From Gemmobacter serpentinus (GTDB taxonomy: Bacteria; Pseudomonadota; Alphaproteobacteria; Rhodobacterales; Rhodobacteraceae), in the NCBI RefSeq assembly GCF_008973825.1, contig NZ_WCHR01000005.1, positions 124,001 through 188,000 on the forward strand: DNA of 64,000 nt. The letters run 5' to 3'. Both the position numbers and the translations under genes were made by a program. The notes under the pieces are model-generated. The model did not search any database. It was given only the letters and a program-made list of their open reading frames with translations, and had not been told where the DNA came from. This document shows positions 1 through 7,713 of the stretch, one piece after another. Every line of letters begins with the position of its first letter. Position 1 is the stretch's first letter.

Positions 1-536
1 AACATGCGGATCAGCACCTCGGCATCGGCGCGGATCACCTCGGGGCTGCGCCGGATGGTGCAGGTCGGGCTGGTCGGCGTCCATTCCATATCGATCACGG
101 GCGGCAGATCGCCGCTGCGGCGCGGCACATGTTTGAAGAACCAACGGGCCTGCTCCTCGGGGGCGCGGCAATGGTAGAAGAAGTGATAGGCCCCGCGCCG
201 CACCCCGGCCGCGTGGGCACCGCGCCAGTGGCTTGCGAACATCGGATCCACCATATCCCCGCCCTCGGTCGCCTTGATGAAGGCAAAATTCACCCCGCTC
301 GCACGCGCACTTGGCCAATGCACCGATTGCTGAAAGCGTGCTACGTCAATGCCATGCACCGCATAGCGGCGCGCTGCTGTGGCGGTGGCGGGATGGGGGC
401 TGGCATCGGCGAAATCCGGCGCGGTGATCACCTCAGGCGCGATGGAGGCCGGCACATCGTGGCGCTGCGCGCCGCCCCCGCCACAAGCTGCAAGAACAGA
501 CAGGCTGGCGAGAAAGGCATAGGTAGAAAGGCGCAT
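1..536 (-). CDS. GH25-type lysozyme lipoprotein, C-terminus beyond the window
   Basis: Reading from the ATG at 536 leftward gives at least 178 codons that stay open to the window edge. Residues 1-18 form a lipoprotein signal peptide ending in the lipobox L-A-A-C (Cys18), so the mature protein should be lipid-anchored in the periplasm. After a low-complexity linker comes a glycosyl hydrolase 25 core: GIDVARFQ near residue 60, then FAFIKATEGG, GAYHFFY and the catalytic-type D-x-E motif in VIDMEW near residue 150. GH25 enzymes cleave the peptidoglycan glycan backbone. The function is inferred from these motifs; the last part of the domain cannot be seen. It is transcribed away from the neighbouring oxidoreductase gene on the same strand, with a 135-bp gap. 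Confidence 0.85.
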   Translation of the reverse strand, partial: MRLSTYAFLASLSVLAACGGGGAQRHDVPASIAPEVITAPDFADASPHPATATAARRYAVHGIDVARFQQSVHWPSARASGVNFAFIKATEGGDMVDPMFASHWRGAHAAGVRRGAYHFFYHCRAPEEQARWFFKHVPRRSGDLPPVIDMEWTPTSPTCTIRRSPEVIRADAEVLIRM

Positions 537-671
537 TGGAACCTCGACATGAACAATCCGCCAGCATCGTTGCCGAAGCGGGCAGGAATGTCACGGCGAA
601 ATCCGGGCCGGCGCGATGGCACCCGCTACCGCGCTGAAATGCCCAATATCGCCGTGCCGAAATCGGCTGGC

Positions 672-1748
672 TTATCGGAAACGATCCGGGGCAAGCTGCG
701 CCAGCAAAGCTGCGGAAAAGGCGGTTGGCCGGTCGGCCAGCAGATCCGCCACCAGCCCCGCGATGGCGGGCGAGGTCTGGAAGCCATAGCCGCCCTGCCC
801 TGCCAGCCAGAAGAAATCGGGCTGCCCGGGGTCACGGCCGATCACCGGCACACGGTCCGGGGAAAAGCTGCGCAGACCGGCCCAATTGGCGATCATGCGG
901 GTCACCGGCTCGGTCACCATCTCCTCGTATCGCGCCAGCCCCTCGGCCAGCACCATATCATCGGCCCAGGCGTCATGCGGCGCGGCGCGATCCTCCTCAG
1001 CGGGCGAGACGATCAGCGCCCCGGCATCGGGCTTGGCATACCAGCTTTCGCCGCAGCCAAAGATCATCGGCCAGCCCGACACATCCTGACCGCCGGGTGC
1101 CGGGATCCGCGCCATGGATCGGCGATAGGGCGTGATGCCCTTTGGCACCACCCCGGCCATGCCGGCAATCTGATCTGCCCATGCCCCGGCGGCATTGATC
1201 AAGATGCGCGCGCTTTCCACGCCAGCGGGGGTCGTGATCTGCCAGACACCGCCCTGCCGTGTGATGGCACTGACGCGGGCGTTGCAACGCAGCGTGCCCC
1301 CCGCCGCCCGCAGCCGCTTGATATGGGTCTGGATCAGCAGATCGGTGTCGATATCCCAGGCGTGATCGGCGATGGCGGCAAAGGCCACCGTCCCAGGGTT
1401 GAGGATTGGCACAATGCTGCGCGCGGCCTCGGGGGCAATTTCCTTCAGCATGAAGCCGGTCAGGTCGCGGTCAAACTCCGCCCGCTGATCGGCACGCGCC
1501 ACGACCATCAATCCGCGCGGCAGAAGCATCCCCCGCAGGGCGTCGAAGCCATTCCGAGAGGCCAGCGACAGCTCCACCACCGGGGGCAGGCCATAGCGCG
1601 GCTCATAAAGCGCGGCAGATCGGCCCGAGGCGTGATGCGCCGGATGCGCCTCCGCCTCCAGGACCAGGGTTGCGCCAAGCGGTGCCAGTTCCGCCGCTGC
1701 CGAAAGGCCGGCGATACCGCCGCCGATAATCAGGAAATCATGTGTCAT
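672..1748 (-). CDS. FAD-dependent amine oxidoreductase, D-arginine-dehydrogenase-like
   Basis: This is a 358-residue DAO-fold flavoenzyme. The N-terminus has the FAD-binding Rossmann motif (IIGGGIAGLSAA) followed by a glutamate (LVLEAE) for the ribose. The stretches HHASGRSAALYEPRYG, INAAGAWADQIAGMAGV, WPMIFGCGESWYAKPD, WAGLRSFSPD and QGGYGFQTS line up well with what I recall of Pseudomonas DauA (D-arginine dehydrogenase), so oxidation of a D-amino acid to the keto acid plus ammonia is plausible. Substrate identity cannot be settled from sequence. The length is normal for the family. It stands alone between the GH25 gene and the terminator of the purine transporter operon. Confidence 0.8.
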   Translation of the reverse strand: MTHDFLIIGGGIAGLSAAAELAPLGATLVLEAEAHPAHHASGRSAALYEPRYGLPPVVELSLASRNGFDALRGMLLPRGLMVVARADQRAEFDRDLTGFMLKEIAPEAARSIVPILNPGTVAFAAIADHAWDIDTDLLIQTHIKRLRAAGGTLRCNARVSAITRQGGVWQITTPAGVESARILINAAGAWADQIAGMAGVVPKGITPYRRSMARIPAPGGQDVSGWPMIFGCGESWYAKPDAGALIVSPAEEDRAAPHDAWADDMVLAEGLARYEEMVTEPVTRMIANWAGLRSFSPDRVPVIGRDPGQPDFFWLAGQGGYGFQTSPAIAGLVADLLADRPTAFSAALLAQLAPDRFR

Positions 1749-1828
1749 ATCGGCAGATTACGCCGCGAATTCCGCACCGTCACGCCTGTTTGCGACGCCG
1801 CATGACGCAGGCCCCACCGCAGATGCAA

Positions 1829-1852
1829 AAGGCCCGCAAGATGCGGGCCTTT
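1829..1852 (-). terminator. Intrinsic terminator of the purine transporter operon
   Basis: A perfect hairpin (AAGGCCCGCA, loop AGA, TGCGGGCCTT) followed by T residues on the minus strand lies about 20 bp after the binding-protein stop codon. It is the natural end of the minus-strand xdh/ABC transcript. Confidence 0.85.
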
Positions 1853-1873
1853 CGTTACGACCAAGGGATGGTC

Positions 1874-2959
1874 TTATTTCGGGATATCGCCCTTGATGCC
1901 TTCGACAAAGAAGTTCATGCCCAGCAGATCGCCATCGGGTGCGGTTGCGCCTTCGGCCAACCAGTCGGAGCCATCCTGCTTTTTGATCGGGCCGGTGAAG
2001 GGATGATAGGTGCCCGCCGCGATGGCATCGCGCATGGCCTCGGCCTCGGCTTTCAATTCGGCCGGAATCGCATCGGTGATTTCACCGATCTCCACTTCGC
2101 CCTCCTTGATACCGGCCCAGACATCGACCTGATCCCAGGTGCCGTCCATGACCTGGCCCACGCGCTTCACATAATAGGGGGCCCAGTTGTCGATGATCGA
2201 CGAGACGCGCGGGCTCGGCTTGTAATCGGCCATATCGGAGGCCTGGCCAAAGCCGATCACCTTGCCGCCCGATTTTGCGGCCTCGGCCAGCGGTGCGGTC
2301 GAATCGGTGTGGGCCGCGATCACGTCGACGCCCTGTTCGATCATCGCCTTGGCAGCATCCGCCTCTTTGGCAGGGTCGAACCAAGTGAAGGCCCAAACCA
2401 CCGAAAGCTCGACATTCGGGTTCACCTTCTTCGCTTGGAGGTAATAGGCGTTGATGCCCATGACGACCTCGGGGATCGGGAACGAGCCAATATAGCCGAT
2501 CTTGTTGGTCTTGGTCATCTTGCCCGCGATCAGGCCCTGCACCGCGCGCCCCTCATAGAAGCGGGCATTATAGGTGGAGACGTTCGGCGATTCGCGTTTG
2601 AAGCCCGTCGCGTGTTCGAACTTCACATTCGGGAATTTCTTCGCGACGGCGTTCACCTGATCCATATAGCCAAACGAGGTTGCGAAGATGATATCGCAGC
2701 CGCCAAGGGCCATCTGGGTCATGACGCGCTCTGCATCGGCCCCTTCCGGCACGCTTTCCTGCCAGGCAAGCTCGACCTTGTCGCCAAATTCCTTCTGCAC
2801 CGCCAGCGCGCCCTGATGATGCTGGTAGGACCAGCCCAGATCGCCGATCGGGCCGACATAGATGAAGCAGGCCTTGGTCTTGTCCTGCGCGTGGGCGGCA
2901 CCGCCAAAGGCCAGCGACAGGCCCAAAGCGGCGGTCGCCAGAAGCGTTCTGCGTTTCAT
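1874..2959 (-). CDS. BMP-family ABC transporter substrate-binding protein (purine nucleoside type)
   Basis: This 361-residue periplasmic binding protein starts at the ATG at 2959, behind a GGGAGA ribosome-binding site. The open frame runs further upstream, but only the 2959 start gives a proper signal peptide (MKRRTLLATAALGLSLAFGGAAHA, cut after AHA). The mature part has the features of the BMP/PnrA family (VGPIGDLGWSYQHHQGA, FATSFGYMDQ, HTDSTAPLAEA). Members of this family bind purine nucleosides. It is the last gene of the operon, after two permeases and a double ATPase, and shares the strand with xdhABC. That suggests uptake of purines or purine nucleosides for oxidation. A terminator follows directly. 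Confidence 0.92.
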   Translation of the reverse strand: MKRRTLLATAALGLSLAFGGAAHAQDKTKACFIYVGPIGDLGWSYQHHQGALAVQKEFGDKVELAWQESVPEGADAERVMTQMALGGCDIIFATSFGYMDQVNAVAKKFPNVKFEHATGFKRESPNVSTYNARFYEGRAVQGLIAGKMTKTNKIGYIGSFPIPEVVMGINAYYLQAKKVNPNVELSVVWAFTWFDPAKEADAAKAMIEQGVDVIAAHTDSTAPLAEAAKSGGKVIGFGQASDMADYKPSPRVSSIIDNWAPYYVKRVGQVMDGTWDQVDVWAGIKEGEVEIGEITDAIPAELKAEAEAMRDAIAAGTYHPFTGPIKKQDGSDWLAEGATAPDGDLLGMNFFVEGIKGDIPK

Positions 2960-3039
2960 GTTACGTCTCCCTGAAGGGGCCTTTTGCCCCGGTTGGATGT
3001 GGCGGCAGGGTGCCCTGCCGCAGATGGATCCGCGCCGCC

Positions 3040-3972
3040 TCAGCGGGCCGCGTGGAAATTCTGGCCCAGACAGGCCGGGGCATTCAAGGCCGTCTTGCCG
3101 CGTCCCGAAGACATGAGCACCAGCACAAGGATGGTGATGACATAGGGCGACATCGACAGATATTCGACCGGGATCCCGGCCTGGGCGGCCTGCAGGTTCA
3201 ACTGCAGCACGGTGATGCCGCCAAACAGCCAGGCCCCCAGCAGCGCCCGCCAGGGCCGCCAGCTGGCAAAGACCACGATGGCCAACGCAATCCAGCCCGC
3301 GCCTGCGGTGATTCCGTCCACCCATTGCGGCACCCGGATCAGGCTGAGATAGGCCCCACCCAGACCCGCCATGGCACCGCCAAACGCAATGGCCAGAACG
3401 CGGATACGCACCACCTTGTAGCCAAGCGCATGGGCCGCGTCATGGCTTTCACCGACGGCGCGCAGGATCAGCCCGCCACGCGCATATTTCAAAAAGGCCC
3501 AGATCGCGGCCACGGCGGCGATGGACAGGTAGACAAACAGGTCATGCCCGAACAATACCTTGCCGAAAAAGGGAATATCGGCCAGCGGCCCGAAGGGCAC
3601 AGCCCCCAGATGCGGTGGCTTGATGCCGACATAGCTTTGTCCCAGCAGCGATGAAAACCCGATGCCGAACAGCGTCAATGCAAGGCCCGACGCCACCTGA
3701 TTGGCCTGCATCACCTGGGTCAGCACCGCAAATAGCAGGCTCAGCGCCGCACCGCCCACCGCGCCCCCCAGAAAGCCCAACATGGGGCTGCCAGTTTCCA
3801 CCGCCGTGATGAAGCCGCAGATCGCGCCCATGATCATCATCCCCTCGACCCCGAGGTTCAGCACGCCCGCCTTCTCCACCACCAGCTCCCCCAGGGCGGC
3901 CAGCAGGATCGGCACCGAGGCCATCATCAGCGATGCAATCAGCAGGCTTGGGTCAATACCACCAAACATCAA
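3040..3972 (-). CDS. BMP-type ABC transporter permease (second)
   Basis: This is a 310-residue integral membrane protein with about eight to nine hydrophobic segments and the family signature ELVVEKAGVLNLGVEGMM near residues 28-45. It resembles the NupQ/YufQ permeases of nucleoside ABC importers. Its ATG overlaps the stop of the preceding permease gene by 4 bp (ATGA), so the two are translationally coupled and probably form a heterodimeric channel in the inner membrane. The binding-protein gene follows after 80 bp. Confidence 0.92.
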   Translation of the reverse strand: MMFGGIDPSLLIASLMMASVPILLAALGELVVEKAGVLNLGVEGMMIMGAICGFITAVETGSPMLGFLGGAVGGAALSLLFAVLTQVMQANQVASGLALTLFGIGFSSLLGQSYVGIKPPHLGAVPFGPLADIPFFGKVLFGHDLFVYLSIAAVAAIWAFLKYARGGLILRAVGESHDAAHALGYKVVRIRVLAIAFGGAMAGLGGAYLSLIRVPQWVDGITAGAGWIALAIVVFASWRPWRALLGAWLFGGITVLQLNLQAAQAGIPVEYLSMSPYVITILVLVLMSSGRGKTALNAPACLGQNFHAAR

Positions 3973-5051
3973 TGCGCCTCCCGCTTGGCCAGACGGATCC
4001 GGAAGTTCGTCAACAGGTCACAGGCCAGCAGGAAGAAGAGCAGCATCCCCTGAAAGGCCTGAATCGCCGCCGAAGGCAGACCCAGATTGGTCGCCGCCAT
4101 CTCGCCGCCGATATAGGTCAGCGCCATCAACAGCCCCGCGAACAGGATGCCCACCGGGTTGAGCCGTCCGAGGAAGGCCACGATGATCGCGGTGAAGCCG
4201 TAACCCGAATTGAAGTCGATGCTGATCTGCCCCGCAGGCCCGCTGACCTCGAACAGACCGGCCATGCCCGCAAGCGCCCCTGCCACCCCCAAGCACAGCA
4301 CGACCAGACGGTCAGGCTTCACGCCTGCATAGCGCGCGGCGCGCGGCGCCTGCCCCGACAGCTTGATCTGAAAGCCAAGGATATGGCGCTGCAACAGCAC
4401 ATAGGCCGCAACCACCGTGGCCAGCGCCATCACGCCGCCCCAATGCAGCCCCGCCCCTTCCCACAGAAAGCCGTTGCGTGCCGCCTCATAGCCCGAAAAG
4501 TTGCGGCTGCCCGGAAAGCCCGCGCCTTCTGGGTTGCGCAAAAACCCGGTGGAGGCCATGGCCAGCACCGTTTGCGCCACATAGACCAGCATCAGCGAGA
4601 CCAGGATCTCGTTGGTATTGAAGCGCGTCTTCAGGATCGCCGGGATCATCGCCCAGGCCCAGCCGCCAAGCGCGCCCGCCATGACCATGGCCGGAAAGAT
4701 CAGCCGGTTCTCGGTCGGAAACACCGCAAGGCCAAGGGCCGCGCCGGCAATGGCCCCCATGATATATTGCCCCTCGGCCCCGATATTCCAGATGCCCGCG
4801 CGAAACCCAAGGCTCAGCCCGACCGCGATCAGGATCAATGGCCCCGCCTTCACCATCAGTTGCCCGCGCAGATACCAGGCAAACTCGCCAAACAGCGGAT
4901 CCCAAAAGATCGTGCGAATGGCCTCGAACGGGTTCTTGCCCAGCAAGGCAAACATGATGCCCCCGGCCACCACGGTCAGCGCGACAGCCAGAACCGGGGT
5001 GGCCCTGCTCCAGAATTGCGAGGGGGTCGGGCGTCGTTCCAGTTTCAACAT
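3969..5051 (-). CDS. BMP-type ABC transporter permease (first)
   Basis: This 360-residue inner-membrane permease of the NupP/YufP kind has a cytoplasmic N-terminus followed by multiple transmembrane segments. Typical motifs are GFRAGIWNIGAEGQYIMGAIAG and SGYGFTAIIVAFLGRLNPVG. It forms the translocation pathway with the permease encoded just downstream, with which it overlaps by 4 bp. A 177-bp gap separates it from the ATPase gene; that gap holds a copy of the window's palindromic repeat rather than a promoter I can recognise. Confidence 0.92.
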   Translation of the reverse strand: MLKLERRPTPSQFWSRATPVLAVALTVVAGGIMFALLGKNPFEAIRTIFWDPLFGEFAWYLRGQLMVKAGPLILIAVGLSLGFRAGIWNIGAEGQYIMGAIAGAALGLAVFPTENRLIFPAMVMAGALGGWAWAMIPAILKTRFNTNEILVSLMLVYVAQTVLAMASTGFLRNPEGAGFPGSRNFSGYEAARNGFLWEGAGLHWGGVMALATVVAAYVLLQRHILGFQIKLSGQAPRAARYAGVKPDRLVVLCLGVAGALAGMAGLFEVSGPAGQISIDFNSGYGFTAIIVAFLGRLNPVGILFAGLLMALTYIGGEMAATNLGLPSAAIQAFQGMLLFFLLACDLLTNFRIRLAKREAH

Positions 5052-5088
5052 ACGCGCAGATCCCCCCGCTCACGGGCGGCTTGCCCCT

Positions 5089-5138
5089 CATCTGTTCCCA
5101 AATATCCTCGGGGGGCGCGGGGGGCAGACAGCCCCCCG
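5089..5138 (+). repeat. Palindromic repeat, copy A (intergenic)
   Basis: The sequence reads CTGTTCCCAAATATCCTCGG, a run of Gs, then GGGGGGCAGACAGCCCCCC. Both blocks recur at 8924-8986 and, reverse-complemented, at 11089-11150; a shorter form is at 60425-60450. This copy is in the gap between the ABC ATPase and the first permease. The right-hand half can fold on itself. Confidence 0.8.
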
Positions 5139-5228
5139 CTGTTCTTGGCAAATCTGGAGACAGACTGTCCCCCGCTGCCCCTTGCGGGCTTGCGGCCAGA
5201 CCGCCCTCCGATCGTCGTCATCTCGACG

Positions 5229-6755
5229 TCACCCGACATGATGCGCCACCTCCATGCCATGGGCGCCGCCCATCATCAGCCCGATCTCGTCTATCGTCAG
5301 CCCCTCAACCGGACGCGGGCGGGTCAAGCGCCCCTCGTTCAGCGCGGCAAAGCTGTCGGAAATTTCCAGCAATTCATCCAGATCCTGACTTATCACCACC
5401 ACCGCCGCCCCGGCCGCCGCCCGATCCAGAATGGCCTGCCGGATCGAGGCCGCCGCCGCCGCATCCACGCCCCATGTGGGCTGGTTGATGACGATCACCT
5501 CGGGGTCTTGCAGCAACTCCCGCCCGACCACGAATTTTTGCAGATTGCCACCCGACAGCGCCCGCGCCGCAACATGGGTGCCGGGGGTGCGCACATCGAA
5601 TGTCTCGATGATCGATTTGGCAAAATTCTCGGTCTTGCCCCAGTCGATAAAGCCGCTGCTTGCTAGCCCCTGCCGCACCACGCCACTTAGAAACGCGTTT
5701 TCGGTCAGCGACATATTCGGTGCTGCCGCATGGCCCAACCGTTCCTCGGGGGCGGCCACCAGCCCGGCGCGCCGCCGCTCCACCGGCCCCAGATCGCCCA
5801 CGGGTTGCGAATGGATGCGCACGCGGTCGCCTTCGGTGCGGATCTCACCCGATAGCGCCAGCAGCAGCTCGTCCTGCCCATTGCCCGCCACCCCGGCAAT
5901 GCCCAGCACCTCGCCCTTGGCGACGGTGAAACTCACCGATTTCAGACTGGTGCCAAAGGGGATGGGCGAGGCCACCGACAGATCGGACACGCCAAGCGCG
6001 ACTGGGCCCTTTTCGCCGACGCGCCGCTCTGGCGGGGTGATGGTGGCACCCACCATCATCTCGGCCATTTCGCGCGCGGTGGCATCCCGCGGCGTGCAAC
6101 TGCCCACCACCTTGCCGCGCCGCAGGATCGTCGCCTCGTCGCACAGCGCGCGGATCTCTTCCAGCTTGTGGCTGATATAGAGGATCGAGGTTCCCGCCTC
6201 TTTCAACTGCCGCAGGGTGCGGAACAGGATATCCACCTCTTGCGGGGTAAGGACCGAGGTCGGCTCGTCCATGATCAGAAGTTTTGGCGATTGCAGCAGA
6301 CAGCGGATGATTTCCACCCGCTGACGCTCGCCTGCCGACAGATCCCCCACCATCCGCGCCGGATCGAGTGGCAGACCATAATGTTCGCTGACCGCCCGGA
6401 TCTTCGCTGCCAGTTCGCGCATCGGCGGCGGGGTTTCCATGCCAAGCGCCACGTTCTCGGCCACATTCAGGGCTTCAAACAGGCTGAAATGCTGGAACAC
6501 CATCGCGACGCCCGAGGCCCGCGCGGCCGAGGGTTTTGCCGGCGCATAGGGCGCACCTTGCCAGGTCATGCGGCCCTGATCGGGCTTCACCAGCCCGTAG
6601 ATCATCTTCACCAGCGTGGATTTCCCGGCGCCATTCTCGCCCAGCAGGGCGTGAACCTCGCCCTCATGAATGGTGAAAGACACGTCGCTATTGGCCACCA
6701 CGCCCGGATAGGCCTTGGTTACGCCCTCGATTCGCAGCAGCTCCACAGCTGTCAT
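5229..6755 (-). CDS. BMP-type ABC transporter ATPase (two fused nucleotide-binding domains)
   Basis: This 508-residue ATPase starts at 6755, where AAGGG precedes an ATG and the xdhC stop codon lies only 4 bp upstream; an in-frame start 39 bp earlier would overlap xdhC. The first domain is complete, with Walker A GENGAGKST, signature LSAGERQRVEI and Walker B LLIMDEPTSVLTP. The second has a degenerate Walker A (GVAGNGQDE, no Lys-Ser/Thr), a signature LSGGNLQKFV and a Walker B-like INQPTWGVD. This asymmetry is usual in sugar and nucleoside importers of this class. It energises the two permeases downstream. Position right after xdhABC links transport to purine oxidation. Confidence 0.93.
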   Translation of the reverse strand: MTAVELLRIEGVTKAYPGVVANSDVSFTIHEGEVHALLGENGAGKSTLVKMIYGLVKPDQGRMTWQGAPYAPAKPSAARASGVAMVFQHFSLFEALNVAENVALGMETPPPMRELAAKIRAVSEHYGLPLDPARMVGDLSAGERQRVEIIRCLLQSPKLLIMDEPTSVLTPQEVDILFRTLRQLKEAGTSILYISHKLEEIRALCDEATILRRGKVVGSCTPRDATAREMAEMMVGATITPPERRVGEKGPVALGVSDLSVASPIPFGTSLKSVSFTVAKGEVLGIAGVAGNGQDELLLALSGEIRTEGDRVRIHSQPVGDLGPVERRRAGLVAAPEERLGHAAAPNMSLTENAFLSGVVRQGLASSGFIDWGKTENFAKSIIETFDVRTPGTHVAARALSGGNLQKFVVGRELLQDPEVIVINQPTWGVDAAAAASIRQAILDRAAAGAAVVVISQDLDELLEISDSFAALNEGRLTRPRPVEGLTIDEIGLMMGGAHGMEVAHHVG

Positions 6756-6759
6756 CCCT

Positions 6760-7713
6760 TCATCCCGCTTTCTCCTGGCGGTTTTCTGGCGCATCGGCCC
6801 GTTTCAAAAAGGCCGTTGCAACCCCTAGTGCAATGGCTTGCGGGTGTTTGCCAAGGCTCCGATCGCCTATCGGACAGGCAATTCGCTGAATTTCAACGGG
6901 CAAATGCCCCAGATCGTGCAGACGTGCCCGGAATCGCGCCGCTTTGGTCGCCGATCCGATCACGCCAAGCGCGGCAAATCCATGCGTCATGATCCGGTGG
7001 CACAGTTCCAGATCCAGCGCATGGGAATAGGTCAGGACGATATGTTCCGCACCCTGCGGTGCATAGGCCACGACCAGCGCCGGGTCAGCGGCGGGCAGCA
7101 TCGTGACACCTGCCGGAATGGTCTCCGGGAAACGCTCGATCCCGGTATCGACCCAGGTGATCGCGACCTCGGGCAAGGGGGCCAGCACCGAAACCAGCGC
7201 CCGCCCGACATGGCCCGCGCCCCAGACCCAAAGCTGGCGCGAGGGCCGCGCGACCGGCTCGATGAACCAGCCTTGCAGCAGCTGCGCCTGTGGCATCACC
7301 CCCTGCCCGCGCTGCGCGACCAGCAAGCGCTTCACCGCCAGCGGCATCGGCGCATCGCCTGTGGCCGGGCGGGCCATCACCGTCTCTGGAAGCGTCACGC
7401 CATCAGCATAGCGTTCCGACAGCAACGCCACCGCCCCACCACAGCATTGGCCAATCGCTGGCCCCAGCGGATAGCGGTCAAAGCGCCGCATGGCGCCAGT
7501 GGTCAGCATGTCCTGCGCAGCCTGCGTCGCCAGATGTTCCAGCGCGCCGCCGCCGATGGTGCCGCTTTGGCGCAAGGCCCCTTGCGCATCGCGCCAGACC
7601 AGCATCGCCGCCCCGACCTCGCGCGGCGAAGACCCCTTCACCTCGGCAATCACAACCCGGATGACCGGGGCACCCTCGGCCAATTGCGCCAGCAGTCCTG
7701 CGCGATCAAACAT
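6760..7713 (-). CDS. xdhC: Xanthine dehydrogenase accessory protein XdhC
   Basis: This 317-residue protein binds molybdenum cofactor, protects it and delivers it to XdhB after sulfuration. Typical stretches are VKGSSPREVGAAMLV near the N-terminus, GTIGGGALE, GQCCGGAV and WGAGHVGRAL at the start of the C-terminal Rossmann-like domain, and FAALGVIGSATKAARFRARL. The ATG at 7713 overlaps the end of xdhB by 8 bp; longer in-frame starts would lie deep inside xdhB. It is followed 4 bp later by the ABC ATPase, so it sits at the hinge between the enzyme and transporter parts of the operon. Confidence 0.93.
   Translation of the reverse strand: MFDRAGLLAQLAEGAPVIRVVIAEVKGSSPREVGAAMLVWRDAQGALRQSGTIGGGALEHLATQAAQDMLTTGAMRRFDRYPLGPAIGQCCGGAVALLSERYADGVTLPETVMARPATGDAPMPLAVKRLLVAQRGQGVMPQAQLLQGWFIEPVARPSRQLWVWGAGHVGRALVSVLAPLPEVAITWVDTGIERFPETIPAGVTMLPAADPALVVAYAPQGAEHIVLTYSHALDLELCHRIMTHGFAALGVIGSATKAARFRARLHDLGHLPVEIQRIACPIGDRSLGKHPQAIALGVATAFLKRADAPENRQEKAG

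Noticed and set aside
129-1805. A long plus-strand open frame of 558 codons over the GH25 and oxidoreductase genes.
   Set aside because: It is antisense to two genes with clear domain motifs; such long antisense frames are common in G+C-rich DNA with biased third positions.
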